7,792 nucleotides of DNA, from assembly GCA_028291445.1 (NCBI GenBank), contig JAQGIA010000206.1, positions 1-7,792 on the forward strand. The letters are read 5' to 3'. Source of the stretch: Belnapia sp. GTDB lineage: Bacteria; Pseudomonadota; Alphaproteobacteria; Acetobacterales; Acetobacteraceae. The translations under genes were made by a program, and so were the position numbers. Position 1 is the first letter of the stretch. Each line of letters starts with the position of its first letter. The notes under the pieces were generated by a model. That model ran no database searches and had not been told where the DNA came from. It was given only the letters and a program-made list of their open reading frames with translations. Positions 1 through 6,155 of the stretch are shown one piece after another.

Positions 1-864
1 GGCCGCGACGCCGCCGGCCGGGCCGGACAGCGCGGTGCCGACGGCGAGCCGCGCCGCCTCGGCCACCGGCGCCACCCCGCCATGCGAGAGGATGACGAAG
101 AGCGGGCCGGGATAGCCGGCTTCCTCCAGCCGGCCGGCCAGCCGCGCGAGGTAGCGGGACACCACCGGGCCGACATAGGCGTTCACCACCGTGGTGCTGA
201 AGCGCTCGAATTCCTTGATCTGCGGCAGGACATCGGCCGAGCAGGTCACGGTGGCGCCAGGCAGGGCGGCGCTGACCGCGGCGGCGGCGGCATGCTCGTG
301 CTTCGGGTCGCGCCAGGCATGCAGGAAGGCGATGGCGACGGATTGCGCCTTGGCCTCGCGCAGGGTGGCGATGGCGGCATCGAGGGAGGCCGCATTCAGC
401 GGCACCGCCACGCTGCCGTCCGGCCGCAGGCGCTCCACCACCCCAAGCCGCCGATGGCGCGGCACCAGCGGCTCCGCCGGCGGCATCCGGAGGTCGTAGC
501 GTTCCGGCTTCAGGCCTTCCCGCATCTCGATGACGTCGCGGTGGCCCGCCGTGGTCAGCAGCCAGACCTCGGCGCCCTTCTTCTCCAGCAGGGCGTTGGT
601 GGCGACGGTGGTGCCATGGACGATGCGCTCGGTCTGCCGCAGCAGCTCGGCCAGCGGCAGGCCGAGGGCGCTGGCGAGGTTGCGCAGGCCCTCGACCACC
701 CCGAGGCTCTGGTCCGCCGGGGTGCTGGCGGCCTTGGCCAGGGTCTGGGTGCCGTCGCCGGCGATACCGACCACATCGGTGAAGGTGCCGCCGACGTCGA
801 TGCCGATCCGGTACAGGGTCGCGGGCCGCCGATCGGGCGCGCCGCGGCTTTCGGACGCCGGCAT
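1..864 (-). CDS. hyuA: Hydantoinase/oxoprolinase subunit A, N-terminal 288 residues (3' end beyond window)
   Basis: This is the ATP-binding subunit of a two-subunit hydantoinase/5-oxoprolinase-type enzyme. The family uses ATP to activate and open cyclic amides (N-methylhydantoin, 5-oxoproline, caprolactam); relatives are carboxylase subunits for acetone and acetophenone. The visible part reads without a stop to the window edge. It carries the family landmarks in order: the phosphate-binding DVGGTFTD at residues 23-30, HGTTVATN at 83-90, ILSHGG at about 258-263 (often SNGG in relatives) and SGPAGGV at 280-286. Residues about 18-200 correspond to the Hydant_A_N domain; the hydantoinase A domain begins after that and is cut. 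Full-length relatives are usually about 650-700 residues, so less than half is present. The ATG at 864-862 overlaps the hyuB stop (TGATG), so the two are translationally coupled in one operon, B before A. The family is clear. The substrate is not determinable, and 5-oxoprolinase, N-methylhydantoinase and lactamase remain equally possible. Confidence 0.93.
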   Translation of the reverse strand, partial: MPASESRGAPDRRPATLYRIGIDVGGTFTDVVGIAGDGTQTLAKAASTPADQSLGVVEGLRNLASALGLPLAELLRQTERIVHGTTVATNALLEKKGAEVWLLTTAGHRDVIEMREGLKPERYDLRMPPAEPLVPRHRRLGVVERLRPDGSVAVPLNAASLDAAIATLREAKAQSVAIAFLHAWRDPKHEHAAAAAVSAALPGATVTCSADVLPQIKEFERFSTTVVNAYVGPVVSRYLARLAGRLEEAGYPGPLFVILSHGGVAPVAEAARLAVGTALSGPAGGVAA

Positions 865-2516
865 CAAACCATTCCCTCAAGGACATCGCGCGCCCGGGCG
901 GCGGGATCGCGCTGCTCCGGTGGCCCCCAGCCGCCGCCGCCGCCGGCATGGACCACCAGCCGATCCCCGGGATCGACCGCGATGCCGACCTCCTTGGTCT
1001 TCAGCACCCGCACCTCGCCCGAGCCGCGGCGCAGGACGTAGTGGTGCGGCGCGCCGTCCTGCCCGCCCAGCATCCCGGCCGCGCCATGCCGCACGCCGTC
1101 GCCGGCGGTATTGGCGCGGCACGGACCGTCGCTTTCGACCAGCAGCGAGAGCTGCCCGCCGAGGCCGCCGCGGTGCTGGCCGTCGCCGGCCGAGCCGGCG
1201 AGGAATTCGTGGCTCTCGAACAACAGCGGGAAGCGGGCCTCGGCCATCTCCACGCTGCCGAACTTCAGGCCGCCGGCGCTGTGCCATTCGCCGCTGGTGG
1301 ACCAGCCATCGCCGCGCGAACTGCCGCCCCCACCTGGCCGGGCATGGAACATGTGCCAGACGAAGCGGCGGCCGGGGCGGCGGGCATCCTGGCCGGTGAT
1401 GGCGACGCGGAACCGCCTTCCCCAGCCGCCCATGGCGCGGTCCGGGCAGCAGTGCTGCAGGGCGCGGACGATCGCCTCGACGATCTCGTTCGAGCAATGT
1501 GAGGTGCACATGGTGACCGGCGCGCCGTCGCGGGCCCAGACCACGGTGCCTTCCTTGGCGATGACCTCGACCGGGCGGAAGGCGCCGTCGTTCTTCGCCA
1601 CCTCGGGATCGAGCAGGAAGGCGAAGGCCATCGCCACGGCGCTGCGCATATTCGGGTAGCTGGAATTGACGAAGCCGGTGGTCTGCGGGTCGCTGTCGGA
1701 CAGATCGACCGTGAGGCTGTCGCCGCGCTTGGTCACGGTGGCGCGGATGGCGATGTCGGTGCGGTCGAAGCCATCGTCGTCGAGGAAGGCCTCGCCTTTG
1801 AAGACGCCATCCGGCCAGGCGGCGAGGATACGGCGGGCATGCGCCTCGGACAGGTCCAGGATGGCGGAGACCGCCGCCTCCAGGCTGTCGGCGCCGTATT
1901 TCGCCAGCAAAGGCAGCAGCCGCTGCTCGCCAAGCCGCGCCGCGCCGATCATCGCCATCAAATCGCCGGTGAAATCGCGCGGGATGCGGGTATTGGTCGC
2001 CAGCATGCGGATCAGGTCCTGGCGCAGCCCGCCGGCCTCGCCGAGGCGGATCGGCGGGATGCGGAGGCCCTCCTGCCAGATTTCCGTGGCACCGGGGTTG
2101 TAACCACCATGGGTAGCGCCGCCGATATCGCTTTGATGGGCCCGCACCACGGACCAGAAGCGAAGGCTTCCTTCAGCGAAGACGGGGATGATGATGGTCA
2201 GGTCGGGAAGGTGGCTGCCGCCGTGATAGGGATCGTTCAGCAGATAGGTGTCGCCCTCGACTGGCGCGGGGAAGGCCTCGGCGATGGCCTTGGCGGCCCA
2301 GGGCATGGCGCCGACATGCACCGGGATATGGTCCGCCTGCGCCACCAGCCGGCACTGCGCGTCGCACAGGGCGATGGAGAAGTCGCGCGAGGAGTTGAGG
2401 ATTTGCGAATAGGAGGTCCGCAGCATCGCCTCCCCCATCTCCTCGACGATGGCCCGGAGGCGGTTGTCGAGCACGGCGAGGGTCACGGGGTCGAGGCGCG
2501 GCGGTGGGTTGTGCAT
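864..2516 (-). CDS. hyuB: Hydantoinase/oxoprolinase subunit B (HyuB family), 550 aa
   Basis: This is the partner subunit of HyuA, thought to carry the hydrolytic half of the cyclic-amide opening reaction in the cytoplasm. It matches the hydantoinase B family along its length. It opens with DPVTLAVLDNRL (residues 9-20), followed by HIPVHVGAMP (63-72), NDPYHGGSHLPD (94-105), AHQSDIGG (126-133) and QEGLRIPP (148-155). A GDG-RHGAAG-GG stretch lies at about 473-485, and the usual glycine-rich tail GGGGGWGPP at 525-533. At 550 residues it is near the normal family length, so it looks intact. Start choice: the frame stays open to a TTG at 2552, but neither site has a good Shine-Dalgarno. The ATG at 2516-2514 places the conserved DPVTL motif at the usual distance from the N-terminus, so I prefer it. 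The stop at 866-864 overlaps the hyuA start. The gene upstream is divergent, so hyuBA probably starts its own transcript in the 2517-2632 gap, where I see no convincing minus-strand promoter. Confidence 0.93.
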   Translation of the reverse strand: MHNPPPRLDPVTLAVLDNRLRAIVEEMGEAMLRTSYSQILNSSRDFSIALCDAQCRLVAQADHIPVHVGAMPWAAKAIAEAFPAPVEGDTYLLNDPYHGGSHLPDLTIIIPVFAEGSLRFWSVVRAHQSDIGGATHGGYNPGATEIWQEGLRIPPIRLGEAGGLRQDLIRMLATNTRIPRDFTGDLMAMIGAARLGEQRLLPLLAKYGADSLEAAVSAILDLSEAHARRILAAWPDGVFKGEAFLDDDGFDRTDIAIRATVTKRGDSLTVDLSDSDPQTTGFVNSSYPNMRSAVAMAFAFLLDPEVAKNDGAFRPVEVIAKEGTVVWARDGAPVTMCTSHCSNEIVEAIVRALQHCCPDRAMGGWGRRFRVAITGQDARRPGRRFVWHMFHARPGGGGSSRGDGWSTSGEWHSAGGLKFGSVEMAEARFPLLFESHEFLAGSAGDGQHRGGLGGQLSLLVESDGPCRANTAGDGVRHGAAGMLGGQDGAPHHYVLRRGSGEVRVLKTKEVGIAVDPGDRLVVHAGGGGGWGPPEQRDPAARARDVLEGMV

Positions 2517-2568
2517 ATGCGAAGGCTCGGCCCTGGATGCCGTTGTCGTCAAGCGGGGGCAGCCGGGG

Positions 2569-2596
2569 TTGCCGCGAAATCCGGCCGTGTTATGCC
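2569..2596 (+). promoter_or_regulatory. Weak candidate promoter for the glycosyltransferase gene
   Basis: The divergent gap holds TTGCCG (2569-2574; 4 of 6 to the -35 consensus), a 16-bp spacer and TATGCC (2591-2596). A TG at 2588-2589 would make this an extended -10. Transcription would start near 2603, about 30 nt before the ATG. The match is modest, and such pairs can occur by chance even in GC-rich DNA. Confidence 0.22.
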
Positions 2597-2632
2597 CAGC
2601 GTTCGCCCCTCGAACCCCGCATTGGCGCGAGC

Positions 2633-4189
2633 ATGATGGTTCCCTCTTCGCGCGGCCCCGGTTGGGGACGTGGCTTGCTGACCCGCGTCGATTCCGGCCT
2701 GGGCGTGGTGGTGATTCCCCTGCTGATGCTGCTGGCCTCGCTGCTGCTGCGGGCGCTGGGCTTCCTGGTCGCGGTCATCGACACGGATGAGGGGCTGTAC
2801 CTGGTGCAGGCCCAGGCCTGGCTGCGCGGTGCATGGCCATTGGTCGCGGTTTGGGACATGCACCCGATCGGCGCGCCGGCGATGTATGCGGTGGCGATGG
2901 CGGTCTTCGGCGAGAGCATTGCCACCATCCGGCTGCTCGGCGCCGGCTGCGTCGCGGTGGCGGCCTGGGCCTTGTATGGCGTGGTGCGGGCGGTCGGGGC
3001 GCCGCGCGGCATCGGCATCGCGGCCGGGCTGGTCTATGTCGCGCACAGCCTGCGCATGGGCGGCCTCGCCACCAATACCGAGATCCTCTTCGCGCCGATG
3101 GTGGTCACCGCGATGGCGCTCGGCGTGCTGGGCGCGGCGCGGGTGCTGCACTGGGGGCAGCCGCCGCGCTGGCCGCTGCTGGTGGCGATGGGCCTCGCCA
3201 TGGGCTGCGCCCTGGCGATCAAGCCGGTGAGGGTGGCCGAAGGCTGCCTCGCCTTCGGGCTGCTGGTCTTCCCGGCGCTGTGGCACAGGGTGCTGCCCTG
3301 GCGCCGGGCGCTGGGCATGGCCGCCGCCTATGCCGGGCTCTGCGCGCTGCCCACGCTGTGCTTCGGGCTGGTCTATCTGATCCGCGGCGATCTGCTGGCC
3401 TTCCTCGACGGCACCTTCCTCGCCCCGCTGCGCTATGCGCAGGGCCGGATGGGGCTGGTGGAGTCCTTCCATCATGTCCTGGTCGAATTGCTGACGCTGC
3501 TCTGGCCCTTCATGCTGGCGGGGCTGGCGCTGGCGACCTGGCTGCGGCGGCGCGGCGCGGGCGGCATGCTGGCGCGGATCGGGCTGCTGTGGTTCCTCGC
3601 CGGCAGCATCGGCGTCGCCTCCCCGGGGTTCTTCTACCCGCATTACTTCCAGATCTGGCTGCCGCCGCTGGCCATCCTGGCGACGCTGGGGTGCTGGCGT
3701 CTGGCGCGGCTGCTGCCGCCGGCGCGGCGGGCGCTCGGCTTCAGCCTGCTGATCGGGACGGTGATGCTGGGCTCCTGGCGGGCGGATGCGACGGCGCGGA
3801 TCGAGCGCGGCATCGGCCTGTTCGCCCCCGACCCGGTGCGGCAGGTGACCGCCATCATCCGCGCCGGACTGAAGCCGGGCGAGACCATCTTCATCGCCAA
3901 TTACCACCCGGTGATCTACGCCCTGACCGATGCGGCGCTGCCCTCGCGCTTCATCTTCCCGGCGCAGCTCACCGGGGAATTCACCCAGGTGGCGGGTATC
4001 GACACCGATGCGGAAGTGACCCGCATCATGGCGACGAAGCCGCGTTTCGTGGTGGTGGACCGCGGCTGGTGGCCGCGCATGCGCGAGAGTGCCGCGGCCA
4101 TCATCACCACCGCGCTGGAGCGCGACTATGCGCTGGTGGCCGAGGTGGACGAGGACCGCGGACCGATCGAGCTCTGGGCGCCACGGTAG
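2633..4189 (+). CDS. GT-C fold membrane glycosyltransferase (GT39/GT83, ArnT/PMT-like), 518 aa
   Basis: This is an integral inner-membrane glycosyltransferase of the polyprenyl-phosphate-sugar-dependent PMT_2/ArnT-like superfamily. Such enzymes transfer a sugar from a lipid carrier to a periplasmic acceptor (lipid A, protein or glycan). After a short basic N-terminus comes a membrane helix (about 24-48). The family's acidic motif DTDEGLY follows at residues 50-56, at the start of the first periplasmic loop, with D52/E53 in the catalytic position. Next is WDMHPIGAP (74-82), the counterpart of the KPP loop, and TNTEILFAP (147-155). Roughly ten hydrophobic helices continue to about residue 381, including PHYFQIWLPPLA (336-347). 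A soluble tail of about 135 residues follows and ends in the stop. Start: the frame is open from 2504, but the upstream part overlaps hyuB and is not hydrophobic or family-like. The tandem ATGATG at 2633-2638 is the best start, though its RBS (GCGAG) is weak. The acceptor is unknown. No lipid-A, O-antigen or undecaprenyl gene adjoins it, so its role is not explained by its neighbours. Confidence 0.85.
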   Translation: MMVPSSRGPGWGRGLLTRVDSGLGVVVIPLLMLLASLLLRALGFLVAVIDTDEGLYLVQAQAWLRGAWPLVAVWDMHPIGAPAMYAVAMAVFGESIATIRLLGAGCVAVAAWALYGVVRAVGAPRGIGIAAGLVYVAHSLRMGGLATNTEILFAPMVVTAMALGVLGAARVLHWGQPPRWPLLVAMGLAMGCALAIKPVRVAEGCLAFGLLVFPALWHRVLPWRRALGMAAAYAGLCALPTLCFGLVYLIRGDLLAFLDGTFLAPLRYAQGRMGLVESFHHVLVELLTLLWPFMLAGLALATWLRRRGAGGMLARIGLLWFLAGSIGVASPGFFYPHYFQIWLPPLAILATLGCWRLARLLPPARRALGFSLLIGTVMLGSWRADATARIERGIGLFAPDPVRQVTAIIRAGLKPGETIFIANYHPVIYALTDAALPSRFIFPAQLTGEFTQVAGIDTDAEVTRIMATKPRFVVVDRGWWPRMRESAAAIITTALERDYALVAEVDEDRGPIELWAPR

Positions 4190-4206
4190 CAGGTTAGGTA
4201 AGCTCG

Positions 4207-4228
4207 GGGAGGCAAAACATTCCCTCCC
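4207..4228 (+). terminator. Possible weak terminator hairpin after the glycosyltransferase gene
   Basis: GGGAGG (4207-4212) and CCTCCC (4223-4228) form a perfect 6-bp stem with a 10-nt A-rich loop, 17 nt after the stop codon. No T-run follows, so at best it is a weak or factor-assisted terminator. It could also be a 3'-end stabilising hairpin. Confidence 0.25.
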
Positions 4229-4299
4229 GTTGGACGCATGCGCCCGACCCATGCTTTGCTTTTCGTAAGCCGGCGTGTTCGGCGCGGCGGGCGCCGGGG

Positions 4300-4327
4300 T
4301 TGCAAGCCGGCGTCGCTGGCGCATGAT
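4300..4327 (+). promoter_or_regulatory. Candidate promoter for the SMP-30 / FAH gene pair
   Basis: TTGCAA (4300-4305) and CATGAT (4322-4327) are separated by 16 bp, and each matches 4 of 6 sigma-70-type consensus positions. A start near 4334 would leave a leader of about 20 nt containing the strong GGGGGA ribosome site (4342-4347) six bases before the ATG. The position and spacing are good and the sequence match is moderate. If real, it separates this gene pair from the glycosyltransferase. Confidence 0.35.
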
Positions 4328-4353
4328 CCGCCGCAAACCACGGGGGACGAGAC

Positions 4354-5295
4354 ATGAGCGGCACCGAATTGCGCATCCTGGCGGAGGGGCTGCGGTTCCC
4401 CGAGGGACCGGTGGCGATGCCGGACGGCAGCGTGGTGCTGGTCGAGATCGCCGCCGGCACGCTGACCCGCATCGCATCGGATGGCACCAAATCCACCGTG
4501 GCGACGACGGGCGGCGGGCCGAACGGCATCGCCCTCGGCCCGGACGGCAAGATTTTCTGCTGCAACAACGGCGGCTTCCTCTGGCACGAGGAGCCGGGGC
4601 TGATCCGCCCCGCCGGCGTGCCGGCCGACTACAGCGGCGGCCGCATCGAGGTCATCGACCCGGCGACCGGCAGCGTGACCCGGCTGTACGACCGCTGCGG
4701 CGAGCATGGCTTGAAGGGGCCGAACGACATCGTCTTCGCCCCCAAGGGCAGCCCCGGCGAGGGCGGCTTCTGGTTCAGCGACCTCGGCAAGGTGCGGGCG
4801 CGCGACCGTGACCATGGCGGCGTCTATTGGGCAGCCACCGACGGCTCGCGCATCGTCGAGGCGGCGCATCCGATCTTCGGCGGCGCCAATGGCATCGCCC
4901 TCTCGCCGGATGGGCGGGTGCTTTACGCCGCCGAGACGGAGACCGGCCGACTTTGGGCCTGGGACATCGAAGGGCCTGGCGTGGTGCGGAAGGATCCCTG
5001 GCCATCGTCCAACGGCGGGCGGGTGATCTGCCAATTCCCCGGCTACCGGCGGCTGGACAGCATCGCGGCGACGGCGGCAGGCAATATCTGCGTCGCCACC
5101 TTGGTGAGTGGCGAGATCACCACGGTCTCGCCCGGCGGCGATATCCTGCGGGTGGTGAAGATGCCGGAGCGCATGCCGACCAATATCTGCTTCGGGGGGA
5201 AGGATATGCTGACCGCCTACATCACGCTCTCCACCACGGGCAAGCTGGCGGCGATGGATTGGGACGAGCCGGGGCTGGTGCTGCCCTACGGCTGA
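4354..5295 (+). CDS. SMP-30/gluconolactonase/LRE-family protein, 313 aa
   Basis: This is a six-bladed beta-propeller hydrolase of the SMP-30/gluconolactonase family, predicted to open a sugar-acid or related lactone with a divalent metal ion in the cytoplasm. No signal peptide is visible. The family's metal ligands are recognisable: Glu17 in FPEGP, Asn179 in GANGIALSPDG and Asp235 in RRLDSIA. Asn124 in KGPNDIVF fits the substrate-contacting asparagine. Repeating blade strands (PDGS, GPDGK, SPDGR) and NICVATLVSGEITTVSPGG (244-262) fit the propeller. The length is typical of the family. The start is well supported by GGGGGA at 4342-4347. It lies 83 bases upstream of the FAH-family gene on the same strand. 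Lactonase and FAH hydrolase pairs are common in sugar-acid and aromatic degradation, so a shared pathway is likely. The natural substrate is not evident, and related propellers include other esterases. Confidence 0.88.
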   Translation: MSGTELRILAEGLRFPEGPVAMPDGSVVLVEIAAGTLTRIASDGTKSTVATTGGGPNGIALGPDGKIFCCNNGGFLWHEEPGLIRPAGVPADYSGGRIEVIDPATGSVTRLYDRCGEHGLKGPNDIVFAPKGSPGEGGFWFSDLGKVRARDRDHGGVYWAATDGSRIVEAAHPIFGGANGIALSPDGRVLYAAETETGRLWAWDIEGPGVVRKDPWPSSNGGRVICQFPGYRRLDSIAATAAGNICVATLVSGEITTVSPGGDILRVVKMPERMPTNICFGGKDMLTAYITLSTTGKLAAMDWDEPGLVLPYG

Positions 5296-5310
5296 GCCGG
5301 ACTCAAAAGG

Positions 5311-5337
5311 CGGTCCGATGACCGGAGGGCGCAGCCC
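5311..5337 (+). other. Two small tandem hairpins between the lactonase and FAH genes
   Basis: CGGTC/GACCG (5311-5315 with 5320-5324, loop CGAT) is followed by GGGC/GCCC (5327-5330 with 5334-5337, loop GCA). They sit in the 83-bp spacer of the probable two-gene transcript. No T-run follows, so they are not typical terminators. They might tune mRNA processing or translation, or be chance in GC-rich DNA. Confidence 0.25.
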
Positions 5338-5365
5338 GAAGATCTGCATCGGCCCGTCCGATGAT

Positions 5366-5369
5366 GGAG
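5366..5369 (+). promoter_or_regulatory. Shine-Dalgarno GGAG that selects the FAH-gene start
   Basis: GGAG lies nine bases before the ATG at 5379. The in-frame ATGs at 5361, 5364 and 5373 either precede it or sit too close to it, and none has a comparable site upstream. This favours 5379 as the start. Confidence 0.5.
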
Positions 5370-5378
5370 TGGATGGGA

Positions 5379-6155
5379 ATGGGTTTGTGGGTTCGCTTCG
5401 CGCGGGATGGCGCGGTGGGCTTCGGCACGCTGGAGGGCGAGAGCATCGCCATCCATGCCGGCGACATGCTGGCCGCGCCGACGCCGACCGGGGAGAATGT
5501 CGCGCTGGCTGCGGTAACGCTGCTGGCGCCGGTCACGCCGGGGGCCTTCATCGGGCTCTGGAACAACTTCCACGCGGCGGCGGCGAAGCAGGGGAATGCC
5601 ATCCCCGAGGTGCCGCTGTATTTCCTGAAGAACAGCCGCAGCATCATTGGCCCCGGCGCGGCGATCCGCCCGCCCGCCGGCTATGCGGGCAAGGTGCTGT
5701 ACGAAGGCGAGCTGGGCATCGTCATCGGCCGCACCTGCGCGGCGGTGGATGAAGCGACGGCCGAGGCGGCGATCTTCGGCTATACCGCGGTGAACGACGT
5801 GACGGCGCTCGATCTGCTGACCGCCGATGCCTCCTTCCCGCAATGGGCGCGAGCCAAGGGCTGCGACAGCTTCGGGCCGGTCGGCCCGGCGATCGCCACC
5901 GGGCTCGACTGGCGTGAGCTGCGGGTGACGGTGGCGCTCAACGGGCGGGTGCGGCAGGACTACCCGGCCAGCGACATGATCCTGCCGCCGGCCAGGATCG
6001 TCTCGCTGATCTCGCAGGAAATGACCCTGCAGCCGGGCGACCTCATCGCCTGCGGCACCTCGGTCGGGGCGCTGCCGATGCGGCCGGGGATGGTCGTCGC
6101 GGTGACCATCGAGGGCATCGGTACCCTGGAGAATCCCTATGCGCCGTCAGTGTGA
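5379..6155 (+). CDS. Fumarylacetoacetate hydrolase (FAH) family protein, 258 aa
   Basis: This is a metal-dependent cytoplasmic hydrolase or decarboxylase of the FAH superfamily, which cleaves acylpyruvates or converts 2-oxo acids, often as a late catabolic step. The metal site is visible as YEGELGIVIG at residues 108-117 (Glu109, Glu111) and VNDVTALD at 138-145 (Asp140). The family lysine is in WARAKGCDSFGPVGP (156-170; Lys160). CGTSVGALPMRPG (225-237) replaces the usual GTP-GVG loop, and GIGTLENPY (247-255) is the normal C-terminal strand. In many relatives the third motif reads TARD; here it is TALD. The length is normal for bacterial single-domain members. Four in-frame ATGs lie at 5361-5381; the last has a GGAG nine bases upstream and starts MGLWVRF, the expected N-terminal strand. 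It follows the lactonase gene after 83 bp and is probably co-transcribed. Its 3' end overlaps the opposite-strand gene by 9 bp. It could be an acylpyruvase, a 2-keto-3-deoxy acid dehydratase-like enzyme or an isomerase. Confidence 0.9.
   Translation: MGLWVRFARDGAVGFGTLEGESIAIHAGDMLAAPTPTGENVALAAVTLLAPVTPGAFIGLWNNFHAAAAKQGNAIPEVPLYFLKNSRSIIGPGAAIRPPAGYAGKVLYEGELGIVIGRTCAAVDEATAEAAIFGYTAVNDVTALDLLTADASFPQWARAKGCDSFGPVGPAIATGLDWRELRVTVALNGRVRQDYPASDMILPPARIVSLISQEMTLQPGDLIACGTSVGALPMRPGMVVAVTIEGIGTLENPYAPSV

Noticed and set aside
82..1041. Open frame of 319 codons on plus over hyuA and hyuB
   Set aside because: The minus strand carries DVGGTFTD, HGTTVATN and SGPAGG in the expected order. The plus frame is a shadow.
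2833..4197. Open frame of 454 codons on plus, one frame off the glycosyltransferase
   Set aside because: Its Arg/Gly/Ala-rich text lacks hydrophobic segments, while the overlapping frame holds clear GT-C motifs and membrane helices.
4230..4260. TTGGAC at 4230-4235 as a -35 box
   Set aside because: No plausible -10 sits 16-18 bp downstream.
4281..4295. GGCGC/GCGCC hairpin as a terminator before the SMP-30 gene
   Set aside because: It has a 5-bp stem and no T-run, and it lies just upstream of a better promoter candidate. Such stems are expected by chance at this GC content.
2549..4477. Open frame of 642 codons on the minus strand
   Set aside because: It is antisense to the glycosyltransferase and has a low-complexity Arg/Gln/His/Pro composition typical of a shadow frame in GC-rich DNA. 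It shows no domain.
4126..5349. Open frame of 407 codons on the minus strand
   Set aside because: It is antisense to the SMP-30 gene, whose metal ligands and ribosome site are convincing. This frame shows none.
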